Shown: positions 29,572-38,590, numbered from the stretch's first letter. The stretch: 64,000 nucleotides of DNA from Nitrospirota bacterium (GCA_021811105.1 JAJZPM010000007.1:25988-89987); one strand, 5' to 3'. The notes: generated from the letters alone by a model not told the origin. A program made the numbers and translations.

Positions 29572-30339
29572 CTACAGCCCTGTCGGATGGTCGATGAATT
29601 CGACGGCGAGCCCTAATTTCTTTTTCAGCATCTCCCCGACCGCTTTCACCCCCAGTGTTTCAGTCGCGTAGTGACCTGCAAATATAAGGTTTACGCCCAT
29701 CTCTTTGGCAAGATGATACGCACTGTGGGACGGCTCTCCCGTGAGAAAGGTATCAATCCCCAGCTCCTCGGCGTCATGGATCGCGGACCATCCGCCCCCT
29801 GAGACAACGCCGACATTTCGTACCTTTTTTTTGAAATCCACGTAAGATGACCTCGTCTTGAGGGTCTTATCCACAAATTTTACGAATACATCCATCTGCA
29901 TTGCCGTGCCTGTCTTGCCCCAATAGCCGATCCTTTTTCCGTGGTATTCGCCGAACTCGCCCATTTTCTTGAGCGAAAGGACCCTGAGGAGTTCTGCATT
30001 GTTGCCATACCGAGGATGCCAGTCAAGCGGCAGATGGCATGCATAAAGCGAGATGCCGGAATCCAGAAGGGCTTTGATGCGTTTCCCCGCCACTCCCCTG
30101 ATGGATTTGAGACCTCCCCAGATGAGGCCGTGATGGACAAGTAGGAAATCAACTCCCCTCTCTTTTGCCCTTTCGAAGGTATATCCGCAGGCATCGACCG
30201 CAAGCCCGACCTTCCCCACGCGCTCCCGGCCCTCCACCTGAAGCCCGTTGGCGCTGTCGTCTTTCGGGAACTCGGAAAGGGAAAGCTCGGAGTCGAGAAA
30301 CGACACGAGCTTCTTCAGCGATATCGAGGATCTCTTCAT
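29572..30339 (-). CDS. Nif3-like dinuclear metal center protein
   Basis: A 255-aa member of the Nif3/YbgI (DUF34) family. Metal-ligand segments VHHGLIWGG (His pair), a central ACHLPLDWHPRYGNN and the C-terminal AGHYATETLGVKAV are all present. Family members bind two metals and are often annotated GTP cyclohydrolase I type 2, but their true function is unsettled. The short form lacks the PII-like insert. A palindromic repeat cluster lies just upstream. Confidence 0.88.
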   Translation of the reverse strand: MKRSSISLKKLVSFLDSELSLSEFPKDDSANGLQVEGRERVGKVGLAVDACGYTFERAKERGVDFLLVHHGLIWGGLKSIRGVAGKRIKALLDSGISLYACHLPLDWHPRYGNNAELLRVLSLKKMGEFGEYHGKRIGYWGKTGTAMQMDVFVKFVDKTLKTRSSYVDFKKKVRNVGVVSGGGWSAIHDAEELGIDTFLTGEPSHSAYHLAKEMGVNLIFAGHYATETLGVKAVGEMLKKKLGLAVEFIDHPTGL

Positions 30340-30356
30340 TGAATAGGCATTTATAA

Positions 30357-30436
30357 GAAAATCTCCCCTCGCCCCTCTTTACCAAAGAGGGGGATTATTC
30401 CTCCCTTTAGCAAAGGGAGGTCAGGAGGGATTTTAT
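30357..30436. repeat. Compound palindromic repeat unit
   Basis: An ~80-base imperfect palindrome has outer arms AAAATCTCCCC and GGAGGGATTTT. It encloses two perfect hairpins: CCCCTCTTT / AAAGAGGGG (30372-30392) and CCTCCCTTT / AAAGGGAGG (30400-30420). This pattern resembles dispersed palindromic intergenic repeats. It lies between the Nif3-like gene and the lapB-like gene. There is no long T-run, so it is not a simple terminator. Confidence 0.6.
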
Positions 30437-30477
30437 AAATCGCTGTCGACATTATTTTAGGACTTTCAGTCTGTCTT

Positions 30478-31818
30478 TCACTTGCTTAATGCGAGGCCCG
30501 CCTGTGCAGGCGTGCATATGCCGTCGAGGTTGAACTGATAAGTATCCCACTGTTTGCACCGGCTGCATCTTCCGGACCATTCATCCGAGCTGTACCCGCA
30601 ATGCGCGCAGCAGTAAGGCAGTCTCAGTGACTTCTTCAGGTCGATCACCTTCCGGTATTCAGCCGCCGCCTTGTCAGGCTGGTATCTTCTCATGTAGATA
30701 TTGCCGAGCAGTTGGTGGAGCTCCGGATAGGAAATCCCCATGGCCTCCATGCCGGAGAGGGTCTCGAATGCGTCGTCGATCATCTCGAGCCGGTAGTAAA
30801 GCTTGCCGAGAAAAAACCTCGTTACCGGGTCATTCGGGTTTCTCGAAATCCCGGCTTTATAGATCGAGATAAGCCTTCCCGGCTCACCCAGACTGATTAG
30901 CAGGTCTTCAAGCCTCGCCAAGACGATCTTCGAGGAGCTGCTCTCGTACGCCTTTTCGAGCAGGTTGACCGCCTCCTCACTTTCGCCTTCCCTCAGCATC
31001 ACCTCGGCAAGCCCGAGCGTGGCGGGGACAAAATCCTTTTCGAGGCGCAGGACTGTCTTAAAGGCCTTCTTCGCCTTTTCCGGCTGGTTATTCTCAAGAC
31101 TGTGCCTGCCATACTCATATTTGTAGCCGATAAGGCCCTCCTGCTCGCGCTTCCTGTCTCTTTCGGCATGCTGGTGTTTCAGGATCGATTTCTGCAGATA
31201 CACGAGGTCGTCCCACCTGCCCTGCTTCTCAAGAATATCGCGCTTCCGGTAAAGTGCGGTAAGATTGGCATCGTCGATATCAAGGATATCGTCGATATAT
31301 TTCAGAGCATCCGACCACCGGCCGGACTTTTCGAACAATCTTTCGAGGGCGAAGAGCGTTTCGAGGTTCTCCGGATTCGCCATCCTCGCCTTCTGGTAAG
31401 AGGTATTGGCCTTCTGGAAATCTTCTTCCCCGGCATAGATGTCCCCGAGCCTGAGGAGCGCGTCAACATGGTCGTGTTCTTCGGCGAGTATCGCCTCAAG
31501 AGCGTCTTTCGCCGAGTCCTCCTTGTGGGCCAGAATGGCGTTGACCGCCTTGGAATAGAGTCCCTGGACCTTTGCATCCTGCTTCTGTTTTTTCTGATAC
31601 TGCCAGTTGTCGACGTATTTCTTGGTGTCCCTGATCGCGAAGAAGATAAGGGAGATGAGTATCCCTATGGCGATCGAAAAGAGCATGAATGCAAACTTCG
31701 GCACCTCGTAACTTTCGCCGAGGGGCACGGTAAAGGTGATCGTTTCATGGTTGTAGACCGCAAAGAGTGAAAGCGCGGCAAAGAACAGAACCAATAAGAA
31801 TATCGACAACTTGCCCAT
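30478..31818 (-). CDS. lapB: LapA/LapB-type membrane TPR protein with C-terminal rubredoxin-like zinc site
   Basis: A 446-aa protein. An N-terminal LapA-like (DUF1049) unit with two transmembrane helices (LSIFLLVLFFAALSLFAVY and a second at ~40-62) is followed by about nine TPR repeats (~90-385). A C-terminal rubredoxin-type metal site (YCCAHCGYSSDEWSGRCSRC) ends it. In E. coli LapA and LapB are separate and control LpxC turnover and lipopolysaccharide synthesis. Here both parts are in one chain, so the role is inferred. It is the last gene of the proA-nadD-rsfS-rlmH operon. Confidence 0.8.
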   Translation of the reverse strand: MGKLSIFLLVLFFAALSLFAVYNHETITFTVPLGESYEVPKFAFMLFSIAIGILISLIFFAIRDTKKYVDNWQYQKKQKQDAKVQGLYSKAVNAILAHKEDSAKDALEAILAEEHDHVDALLRLGDIYAGEEDFQKANTSYQKARMANPENLETLFALERLFEKSGRWSDALKYIDDILDIDDANLTALYRKRDILEKQGRWDDLVYLQKSILKHQHAERDRKREQEGLIGYKYEYGRHSLENNQPEKAKKAFKTVLRLEKDFVPATLGLAEVMLREGESEEAVNLLEKAYESSSSKIVLARLEDLLISLGEPGRLISIYKAGISRNPNDPVTRFFLGKLYYRLEMIDDAFETLSGMEAMGISYPELHQLLGNIYMRRYQPDKAAAEYRKVIDLKKSLRLPYCCAHCGYSSDEWSGRCSRCKQWDTYQFNLDGICTPAQAGLALSK

Positions 31819-32258
31819 CAGTGGTGGTATCCCCTTTTGTGCATTATCGTGAAGGCCCTGTAAAGCTGCTCGACAAGGAACAGCCTCGACATCTCGTGGG
31901 TAAGGGTCATTTCCGAGAGCGCAACCGTACCTTCGGCGGCTTCCTTCACGCGTTCAGAAACGCCGTAAGCTCCTCCGACGACGAAATGCACGGAAGGCTG
32001 GTGCCCGGAGAGAAAATCCGCAAACCCGGCCGATGTGTATTCCTTCCCTCTTTCATCGAGAAGGACATACGGACTCCGGAGCTTCAGTATCCGTTCTCCC
32101 TCTTTTTCGACCATCCGCTGAATGTCTTTCCCCTTCTCTTCCCTGATCTCGGAAACGGCAACATCCGCAAAGGGCCTGAGGAGTCTGAGATACTTCTCAA
32201 TTCCTTCCTGAATGAACCGCTCTTTTGTCTTTCCCACCCATACCAGTCTTATCTTCAT
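31818..32258 (-). CDS. rlmH: 23S rRNA pseudouridine1915 N3-methyltransferase
   Basis: A 146-aa SPOUT enzyme that methylates pseudouridine 1915 in helix 69 of 23S rRNA. The SAM-knot motif FVVGGAYGVSERV and the C-terminal signature ALSEMTLTHEMSRLFLVEQLYRA ... HKRGYHH are intact. The start lies 62 bases inside rsfS and the stop touches the start of the lapB-like gene, so these genes are tightly coupled. Confidence 0.95.
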   Translation of the reverse strand: MKIRLVWVGKTKERFIQEGIEKYLRLLRPFADVAVSEIREEKGKDIQRMVEKEGERILKLRSPYVLLDERGKEYTSAGFADFLSGHQPSVHFVVGGAYGVSERVKEAAEGTVALSEMTLTHEMSRLFLVEQLYRAFTIMHKRGYHH

Positions 32259-32634
32259 CTATCTCCAGGGTCTTCGCATCCATCCAGAGTTTTTCGAGCT
32301 CGTAATAGCCCCTCGTCTCCTTCTCGAATACATGCACGATCACGTCCCCGTAATCGAGCAGGACCCAGTGGCTGTAATCGAGCCCCTCGATGCCGAGGAG
32401 TTTTATCCCTTTCTCCGAAAACTCATGTTCGATGAATTCGGCAATGGCCTTTACCTGTGTGGTGCTTTCCCCGGAACAGATGACAAAATAATCGGCGATG
32501 ATGGTAAGCCCGGCGAGATCAAGGACAACGAGATCAACGGCCTTCTTGCTGAGGGCCGCTTTTGCTGCCCTGACGGCTAATTCTCTACTTTTTAAGGGTC
32601 TTCCCTTCCTTTCGATTCGGTTTCCGCTCTTCAC
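32197..32634 (-). CDS. rsfS: Ribosomal silencing factor RsfS
   Basis: A 145-aa Iojap-family protein that binds uL14 and blocks subunit joining. The family segment VDLVVLDLAGLTIIADYFVI, then CSGESTTQVKAIAEFIEHE and GLDYSHWVLLDYGDVIVHVF, is complete. A charged N-terminal extension of ~14 residues may not all be translated; a later start is possible. It overlaps nadD by 4 bases, the common nadD-rsfS-rlmH arrangement. Confidence 0.94.
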   Translation of the reverse strand: MKSGNRIERKGRPLKSRELAVRAAKAALSKKAVDLVVLDLAGLTIIADYFVICSGESTTQVKAIAEFIEHEFSEKGIKLLGIEGLDYSHWVLLDYGDVIVHVFEKETRGYYELEKLWMDAKTLEIDEDKTGMGGKDKRAVHSGRN

Positions 32635-33278
32635 TGAACAGGTGAATACAACTTATTTGAAATTATAAAGGATTCCACATCCTCTGGCAACAGATATTTT
32701 ATGCTACGCCCGGCCCGCATGCGCCTTCGGATGTCGGAAGAAGATATATCAAGCGGGGTAATCTTCACCAACTCCGCTTTTCTCCCGGACCGCAGTTCAA
32801 GCGTAAGAGACTCCCTGCCGCTTTCGGCCAGGTCTTTCGTCTTCGCGTAGGGTGAAGAAAGCATCTCGCCGAATTCACGGCCCGGCCGCGAAACCACCGC
32901 GAAATTTACCATGGAGACAAGCTGTTCGGGCCTCCACCAAGTCGGGATATCGAGGAAGGCGTCTATCCCGAGCATAAAGTAAAGTTCGGCGTCGCGGTAC
33001 TGCCTGAGAAGGACCTCAAGGGTCTCGACGGTATAGGATTTTTCCGATTTCAGGCATTCGATATCGAGTACGTCGAAAGACCTGTTTCTGACCACGGCGA
33101 GCCGCACCATCTTGTATCGCTTGAGTGCATCAGCAAGGTCCTCCGACTTCAGAGGCGGATTCCCCGAGGGGATAAAGAGCACTTTGTCGAGACCCAGTAT
33201 CTCGCATGTCTCTTCCGCAGCCCGGAGGTGGCCGTAATGAATCGGGTTGAAAGTGCCGCCGAAGACGCCGATCTTCAA
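32631..33278 (-). CDS. nadD: Nicotinate-nucleotide adenylyltransferase
   Basis: A 215-aa NAD-biosynthesis enzyme converting nicotinate mononucleotide and ATP to deamido-NAD. The nucleotidyltransferase motif GGTFNPIHYGHLRAAEE (with the HxGH-type IHYGHL) and the C-terminal SSSDIRRRMRAGRSIKYLLPEDV segment (ISSSxIR type) are present. It lies 8 bases after proA and overlaps rsfS. Confidence 0.95.
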   Translation of the reverse strand: MKIGVFGGTFNPIHYGHLRAAEETCEILGLDKVLFIPSGNPPLKSEDLADALKRYKMVRLAVVRNRSFDVLDIECLKSEKSYTVETLEVLLRQYRDAELYFMLGIDAFLDIPTWWRPEQLVSMVNFAVVSRPGREFGEMLSSPYAKTKDLAESGRESLTLELRSGRKAELVKITPLDISSSDIRRRMRAGRSIKYLLPEDVESFIISNKLYSPVQ

Positions 33279-33286
33279 CTAAGCCT

Positions 33287-34549
33287 TCACTCCCTCAGCT
33301 GCCCGTTTCCCAGGACGATGAACTTCGTGCAGGTGAGTTCCTCGAGGCCCATCGGTCCCCGCGCGTGTATCTTGTCCGTCGATATGCCGATTTCCGCGCC
33401 GAGACCGAACTGGAAGCCGTCGTTCAGCCGGGTGGAGGCATTCACGAGGACAGCGGACGAATCGACCTCCCGCAGAAACCTCATCCCCTTCGCGTAGTCC
33501 TTCGTAACGATCGTGTCCGAATGGGCCGAGCTGTATTTCGCGATATGCTCCATCGCCTCGTCGATATCTTTGACCACTCTCACGTTCAGCACAAGGTCGA
33601 GGTATTCGTTGTAGTAATCCTCTTCTTTCGCGGCAACGATTCCCTGAACGATCTTTCTCGTTTCGGGACATCCCTTCAACACCACCCCCGCCTTTTTGAA
33701 CCTTGCGGCCATGTCCGGAAGGAAACTCTTCGCGATCTTCTTGTCGACGAGCATCGTCTCCATCGCGTTACAGGTCCCGGGCCTCTGGACCTTGGCGTTA
33801 AAGCAGATGTCCTCAGCCATTTTGAGGTCGGCGTCCCTGTCGACGAAGACATGGCAGATGCCTTTATAATGTTTAAGGACCGGAATGCGGGAGTTCTCGG
33901 TCACCGCCCTGATGAGGCCCTCGCCGCCGCGGGGGATGATCAGGTCGACTATCCCTTCGAGTTTGAGGAGCTCCATGACCGCCTCTCTGTCGGGGATGTC
34001 GATGAATGTGACCGCTCCTTCATGGAGGCCTTCGGCCTTTGCCACATCCCTCAGTATCTTCACGATCGCCTTGTTCGAGTGGATAGCTTCCGACCCTCCG
34101 CGGAGTATTACCGAGTTACCCGCTTTCATACAAAGGCTCGTCGCATCTGCGGTCACGTTCGGCCTTGACTCGTAAATGATCCCGATGACCCCGATGGGAA
34201 CACGCATCCTGCCGACGCTCATGCCGTTGGGCCTCTGCCACATCCTGAGGACCTCGCCGACCGGGTCGGGCAGCGCCGCAACCTCGACGAGTCCCTGGGA
34301 CATCTCATGTATGCGCTTGTCATTCAAGGTGAGCCTGTCGATCATCGCCTTCGAAAGCCCTTTCTTCTCGGCATAGGCAATGTCCTTTGCATTTTCCCTG
34401 AGGAGTTCCTTCGCCCGTTTCTGAAGCGCCTCGGCCATCTTGATAAGCGCCGTGTTTTTCTGTTTCGAAGAGGCCTTCGCTAGCGAGCGCGCACCCTCCT
34501 TCGCATCTTTCGCCTTCGCCAGGACGAATTCCTTTATGTCCATATTCAT
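33287..34549 (-). CDS. proA: Gamma-glutamyl phosphate reductase
   Basis: A 420-aa NADPH-dependent enzyme, second step of proline biosynthesis. The catalytic cysteine region is [17 protein letters not shown]. The nucleotide-binding fold ([20 protein letters not shown]) and [23 protein letters not shown] near the C-terminus are canonical. An ATG two codons downstream is an alternative start. proB is not in the window. Confidence 0.96.
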   Translation of the reverse strand: MNMDIKEFVLAKAKDAKEGARSLAKASSKQKNTALIKMAEALQKRAKELLRENAKDIAYAEKKGLSKAMIDRLTLNDKRIHEMSQGLVEVAALPDPVGEVLRMWQRPNGMSVGRMRVPIGVIGIIYESRPNVTADATSLCMKAGNSVILRGGSEAIHSNKAIVKILRDVAKAEGLHEGAVTFIDIPDREAVMELLKLEGIVDLIIPRGGEGLIRAVTENSRIPVLKHYKGICHVFVDRDADLKMAEDICFNAKVQRPGTCNAMETMLVDKKIAKSFLPDMAARFKKAGVVLKGCPETRKIVQGIVAAKEEDYYNEYLDLVLNVRVVKDIDEAMEHIAKYSSAHSDTIVTKDYAKGMRFLREVDSSAVLVNASTRLNDGFQFGLGAEIGISTDKIHARGPMGLEELTCTKFIVLGNGQLRE

Positions 34550-34665
34550 GCCTCCCGTCTCTGCAAGATTGTCACCACATTAGGATACAAAAACCGACCT
34601 GGACGTTGCAAAGAAAATATCCGCCCTGCCAAAGCTCGAAGGCAGCCAAGTGCGGATGGAAAAGA

Positions 34666-36663
34666 TCAGAGGGTGCCGAACACCGATGCAGTCGATGCCG
34701 ACTCCGAAGGGGAGAATTTCTTGTACTGATAGTAAGAGGTAATTACCTTCTTTACATAGTGTCTCGTCTCAGGATAGGGGATGTCCTCGATGAACTCGTC
34801 GACGGCGCGATAATTGCCTTTTCCCCACCATCTCTTCACTGCCGCTTCTCCGGCGTTATACGCGGCAAGGACATGCGGCAGCGAACCGAATTCATCGAAC
34901 AGGGATTTCAGATAATAAACGCCGAGGCGGATATTGGTTGCGACATCGTTTATCCCCGATTCATTGCTGATCCCGACATTCACCTTCCTGTCGAGCCGGT
35001 AGGCGGTGCGCGGCATCAGCTGCATAAGTCCTCTCGCACCGGCCACGGACCTGGCGTCAGGGTCGAAACGGCTTTCCTCACGCATGACCGAAAGCGCCAC
35101 CATGGGATCGATGCCGTTTTTTCTCGATACCTCCTCGACTTCCTTCCGGAAGGCCAGGGGGTACCAAAAGCGGTGCATTTTCTCCGAATAGGGCATCCTC
35201 GCGGCAAGGCTTATTGCGTGCCTGAAATCTCCGATCTTCTGGAACCGCGCCGCCACCGCGACCAGCGTCGCAGGAGAATCGATCCGCTTCGTGATCCACT
35301 GCAGTTCTCCGCCCGCCTCCTTTGTCATGCCCAGAGACAAAAGTGCGTCAACTCTCTCAAATTTTTTGTCTGACGCCGTCGCCGCTTCCGCCGTCTCTGC
35401 GGAAACAGGCCCGCCTGCCCGCACTTTCCCTCGTGCGGCCGAGAGCGCAACGTAGAAGTTATTGTTGTACTGCAGCAGCGCCTGATAGAGGTCCTTCGCG
35501 TCTTCGCCGAGGGCCTCTTTACTCCGCGCCTGCCAGTAAAGATACTTTGGATCTTCGTACTGCGCATAAAGTTTCGAAAATACCTCGCCGGACTCCTTGT
35601 ATTGGCCGGCGATGAATCGGGTCCACCCCATCCCCCACGTCGCATCTTCTTGCTCCAGCGGATACTTGCTGATGATTTCGTCGTAGACCTTCAAGGCCCC
35701 CCCGGTGTCTCCGTCACGCCTTTTATCGGAAGCCTGGGACAGTAAGAGGTTTGCAACCCGCGTGTCATGTTTATCAACGAGGGCCTTTAGCGCGGACTCG
35801 AAACCTTCCCGGTCTCCTGCACGGTACAGGGAACGGGCACTCGAATACGTGTCGTCAATCTTTGCGTAGATCGCGGCCGCCTCCCGGTATTCCTTCTGTC
35901 TGAACATCGCAAGCCCGAGATTCCTCAGCACCTCGTCCCTGTTTTTTTCAACGCCCATCGCGAGCGCCTTTCTCAGTTCGAGCTCGGCCTTTCCGAACTT
36001 ATATTGCTTCATAAGGTTCAAGGCACGTTCGACAAAGTCCCCGGCACTCAGCTCCGCGGGGTCCAACTCGCTGTAAGCAGAACCGGACAGGGGGCCTGCT
36101 TTCACGTATATCCCCCGAAAAACCTCTTTCGCCCGCTTTTCATTCCCTGAACGCTTAAGGTAAAGGCCGTACATGAAATGCATTTGTTCATCGCCGGGAT
36201 AATCCTTTACATAGGCATCGAATATCTTGGAAAGGTCCTCTCCGGTGTTCTCCCCGGCCTCCCTGATCTCCGTCGCACGAGCCCTCCTGATCAACGGCGA
36301 TTCCGGATACTTTTTTAAAAGCGTGCGGACGGCGTCGAGCGATTTCGAGTGGTCGCCTATATTATGGTAGGCCTCGGCGAGATACAGAAGCGCATAGTCC
36401 CCGAGGATAGGAAATTCCTGCACCGCCTGCGGCAGCTTCTTTACCGCCTCTTCGTAACGACCGGCATCGAGGGCGCTTTTGCCCTTTTTGAGATACTCTT
36501 TCCCGTCCTCCGCCCGGACGACGGCCGGCAGGAAACATACCGCCATCAAAACTACAATAAACGCGCAGAGGGTCCTGTTTCCCGCATTGCATGATCTGAT
36601 GGTCGCATGTGAGGGGATTGCATCTTCCGGCAGACGAATGTTTCTTGCAGCTTCGATACCCAT
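34666..36663 (-). CDS. slt: Soluble lytic murein transglycosylase (Slt70-like)
   Basis: A 665-aa periplasmic enzyme that cleaves peptidoglycan glycan strands. A signal peptide (AFIVVLMAVCFLPAVVRA) follows a ~30-residue cytoplasmic lead; a later start is possible. The middle is a TPR-like helical superhelix. The C-terminal SLT domain has the catalytic glutamate in MREESRFDPDA, GARGLMQLMPRTA and VLAAYNAGEAAVKRW. The tail ends KFSPSESASTASVFGTL. A clear promoter lies upstream (36687-36715). It lies at the left edge of the accessory island. Confidence 0.9.
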   Translation of the reverse strand: MGIEAARNIRLPEDAIPSHATIRSCNAGNRTLCAFIVVLMAVCFLPAVVRAEDGKEYLKKGKSALDAGRYEEAVKKLPQAVQEFPILGDYALLYLAEAYHNIGDHSKSLDAVRTLLKKYPESPLIRRARATEIREAGENTGEDLSKIFDAYVKDYPGDEQMHFMYGLYLKRSGNEKRAKEVFRGIYVKAGPLSGSAYSELDPAELSAGDFVERALNLMKQYKFGKAELELRKALAMGVEKNRDEVLRNLGLAMFRQKEYREAAAIYAKIDDTYSSARSLYRAGDREGFESALKALVDKHDTRVANLLLSQASDKRRDGDTGGALKVYDEIISKYPLEQEDATWGMGWTRFIAGQYKESGEVFSKLYAQYEDPKYLYWQARSKEALGEDAKDLYQALLQYNNNFYVALSAARGKVRAGGPVSAETAEAATASDKKFERVDALLSLGMTKEAGGELQWITKRIDSPATLVAVAARFQKIGDFRHAISLAARMPYSEKMHRFWYPLAFRKEVEEVSRKNGIDPMVALSVMREESRFDPDARSVAGARGLMQLMPRTAYRLDRKVNVGISNESGINDVATNIRLGVYYLKSLFDEFGSLPHVLAAYNAGEAAVKRWWGKGNYRAVDEFIEDIPYPETRHYVKKVITSYYQYKKFSPSESASTASVFGTL

Positions 36664-36686
36664 ACTTCTTGTGTTACCTCTCTTCT

Positions 36687-36715
36687 ATGATAGACGAAAC
36701 CGAATTTTTCGGCAA
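36687..36715 (-). promoter_or_regulatory. Promoter upstream of the Slt gene
   Basis: On the minus strand TTGCCG, a 17-base spacer and TATCAT lie about 25 bases before the slt start. The same ~45-bp block, with the same boxes and spacing, recurs upstream of hicB at 37340-37368. Confidence 0.5.
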
Positions 36716-36830
36716 TCGCAATCATATGCCGGACAGGTGCTGGCGTTGCGCACATCGACAAGGCAGCGGGGTTAGTTGAATGCTTATTCTAAAGCTTCTT
36801 CATGCTCTATATCTTACGTTTCACAACGTT

Positions 36831-37052
36831 CTATTTCTTTTTCAGCCATGCGTCTCTGCCGATCCCCGCCTGCTTCAGCAGCCTATCGAGGAGGTCCGCG
36901 CCGATCTCTCCCCTGTGGGGGTTTGGCAATGTCAGGCGAACAGCGCCCTTGATCATAAACTGATGTCTGCCTCCTCTGTGCGGTCCGTCGAACCCGAACT
37001 TCTTAAGGTCGGCAATGAGCGCACGCCGGGAAACAGGATTGAGTCCGGACAT
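36831..37052 (-). CDS. hicA: HicA-type toxin (mRNA interferase)
   Basis: A 73-aa HicA-family protein starting MSGLNPVSRRALIADLKKFG. The double-stranded-RNA-binding core with the catalytic histidine is seen in GPHRGGRHQFMIKG, followed by LTLPNPHRGEIGADLLDRLL. The frame extends further upstream inside hicB, but the ATG at 37052 sits on the hicB stop (TGATG). In the family HicA cleaves mRNAs and is neutralised by HicB. Confidence 0.85.
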   Translation of the reverse strand: MSGLNPVSRRALIADLKKFGFDGPHRGGRHQFMIKGAVRLTLPNPHRGEIGADLLDRLLKQAGIGRDAWLKKK

Positions 37053-37300
37053 CAGGCCGCCGTTTGCCGCTCTTCCTGAATAGCGTATTTGCCCAGTCGG
37101 GGGATCTTTAGTCCCTCCCTCAGACTGATAATGAGCCATCCCTCGATGACATTCTTCAATCTCTCTCTGCATTCCTCAAGGGTCCTGCCGGTCGCCCATA
37201 CCCCTTTGAGTGCTTCTACTTCCCCGTAGAACGGCTCCTTGTCATCAATTTTGTCATAATGCGCCCTTCTCAGGGCTTCTTCAATATACTCAACAATCAT
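37052..37300 (-). CDS. hicB: HicB-type antitoxin
   Basis: An 82-aa protein with the partial-RNase-H fold signature of HicB (EPFYGEVEALKGVWATGRTLEECRERLKNVIEGWL). A longer frame opens upstream at 37384, but GGAGGT lies directly before the ATG at 37300. There is no obvious C-terminal DNA-binding domain, only a basic tail. The gene precedes hicA and overlaps it by one base. A promoter like that of slt lies upstream. Confidence 0.82.
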   Translation of the reverse strand: MIVEYIEEALRRAHYDKIDDKEPFYGEVEALKGVWATGRTLEECRERLKNVIEGWLIISLREGLKIPRLGKYAIQEERQTAA

Positions 37301-37339
37301 CCTCAATACCTCCGTATGCTTGTTCGTAACCTCTCTGAT

Positions 37340-37368
37340 ATGATAGATAAAAACAAGATTTTCGGCAA
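37340..37368 (-). promoter_or_regulatory. Promoter upstream of hicB (copy of the slt promoter)
   Basis: Minus strand TTGCCG, 17-base spacer, TATCAT. The surrounding ~45 bases (about 37323-37370) closely match 36677-36718 upstream of slt, so hicBA is bracketed by two copies of one promoter block. Confidence 0.5.
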
Positions 37369-37421
37369 TCGCCGCGACTCGCACAGATGCCGACGAAGTG
37401 CAACAGCTCCCACATCAGCAG

Positions 37422-38303
37422 CTAAACAAAAGCCCGTTCGATCGCTTCTCTCACGGTGCGCATATTGAGCCGGATATATCGCTGCGTTGTTTGTATATCT
37501 GAATGTCCCAGTGCGTTCGCAACAAGCAGGATGTCGCCTGTCTGTTGATGCAGTAATGTTGCAAAGCCGCTCCGGAAGGAATGGATCGTCAAATTATTCC
37601 TGATCCCCGACGCTGCCTTCCACTTGTCAAACCTTGTCTGCGCACACCGTACTGATAACGGCCAATGCTCATTTCTCCCGAGGAAGAGACAAGCGGGCGC
37701 GCTTGCAGCACCATTTCCTTTCTGCAGAAGCCGGATGTAGCACCCAAGCGCATCGGCAAGTCGGCGGGGCACTGGCTGGGGCCTCGGATGCCCCCCTTTT
37801 GTCCCGGGCAGGTAGAGAGTGCGGGAAACCGCATCGTAGTCTTTTACTCGCAGCGCCAATGCCTCAGCCCGCCGGACGCCGGTAAACGCATATATGCAAA
37901 AAAGAGCATAATCGCGCTCTGCATGGCGGTCGCCGGACAGACGAATTGTTTTGATAAAAGTTTCGATCTCTCCGCTCGTTATCGGCTCAGTGCGCTGCGT
38001 ATCGGTTTTCGCCAGCGAAAGCCGTGCGGCGGGATTGCGGGGGATTAGTCCGGACTTGGCGGCCCATGCGAAAAAAGACCTGAAGGTGCTTTTGATTCGA
38101 TTCATCGTAACCGTTGAGCGGGCAGCGCTGCTTAACCTTATGACAGCGTTCTCAATCATTTCCTCGTTAATTTGGGCAAGCTTCACGTTGCCGACTATAC
38201 CCATGAGCAATTCAAGGGCATGCGAATACGAGGCGATTGTGCTTGGCGCGCGGCCTGCCGCCTTAAGGTGCCTTTGAAAACAGTTGATTGCGGAACCTAA
38301 CAT
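37422..38303 (-). CDS. Tyrosine recombinase / integrase
   Basis: A 293-aa phage-type integrase (XerC/D-like layout). An N-terminal SAM-like core-binding domain (INCFQRHLKAAGRAPSTIASY) is followed by the catalytic domain. Its catalytic residues are an Arg in TGVRRAEALALRV, a Lys region (LPGTKGGHPRPQPV), HSFRSGFATLLHQ (His and Arg), GHSDIQTTQRYIRL (His and the nucleophilic Tyr). It is the only recombinase in the window and lies beside a palindrome-rich region, so it probably mobilised at least part of the 36.7-44.4 kb island. Confidence 0.9.
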   Translation of the reverse strand: MLGSAINCFQRHLKAAGRAPSTIASYSHALELLMGIVGNVKLAQINEEMIENAVIRLSSAARSTVTMNRIKSTFRSFFAWAAKSGLIPRNPAARLSLAKTDTQRTEPITSGEIETFIKTIRLSGDRHAERDYALFCIYAFTGVRRAEALALRVKDYDAVSRTLYLPGTKGGHPRPQPVPRRLADALGCYIRLLQKGNGAASAPACLFLGRNEHWPLSVRCAQTRFDKWKAASGIRNNLTIHSFRSGFATLLHQQTGDILLVANALGHSDIQTTQRYIRLNMRTVREAIERAFV

Positions 38304-38343
38304 ATTGGATTCTCCTTATACCGCTTCGATTTTGAGTCTATTG

Positions 38344-38362
38344 TGCGAAAAAGATTTTCGCA
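38344..38362. repeat. Short inverted repeat upstream of the integrase
   Basis: TGCGAAAA and TTTTCGCA are separated by three bases, about 40 bases from the integrase start. A TTTCGACA box at 38381-38388 and a 12-bp palindrome ATTTTCGAAAAT at 38462-38473 lie nearby. These could be recombinase or regulator binding sites; this is by inspection only. Confidence 0.4.
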
Positions 38363-38548
38363 TGCTTTTGGAAGGGGCGCTTTCGACAAATCAGGGTTGT
38401 GCCTGAAAAAAATGACCGTCTGCGGGGACATACATGTACATATCGAGCAACATTTTAAGGCATTTTCGAAAATCGGGAACAAAAGCGCGCAGAACCCAAT
38501 GCCACTTCTTTAAATATACAAGAATTATTGCAGATGTCGAAAGCAAGA

Positions 38549-38590
38549 AGGGCCGGAATGTCGAAAATGCGTTTTCGACATTCCGGCCCT
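38549..38590. repeat. Perfect 19-bp inverted repeat (long hairpin)
   Basis: Two perfect 19-base arms separated by the 4-base loop TGCG. Each arm contains the TGTCGAAA box, which also occurs at 38535-38542 and, inverted, at 38381-38388. No T-run follows on either strand, so it is not a classical terminator. A recombination site, operator or the stem of a structured RNA are all possible. Confidence 0.65.

Noticed and set aside
36552..36761. Minus-strand frame with IAEKFGFVYHRREVT similar to the upstream extension of hicB
   Set aside because: The similarity arises from the duplicated promoter block. Neither stretch has a ribosome-binding site, so it is not a real gene or N-terminal extension.
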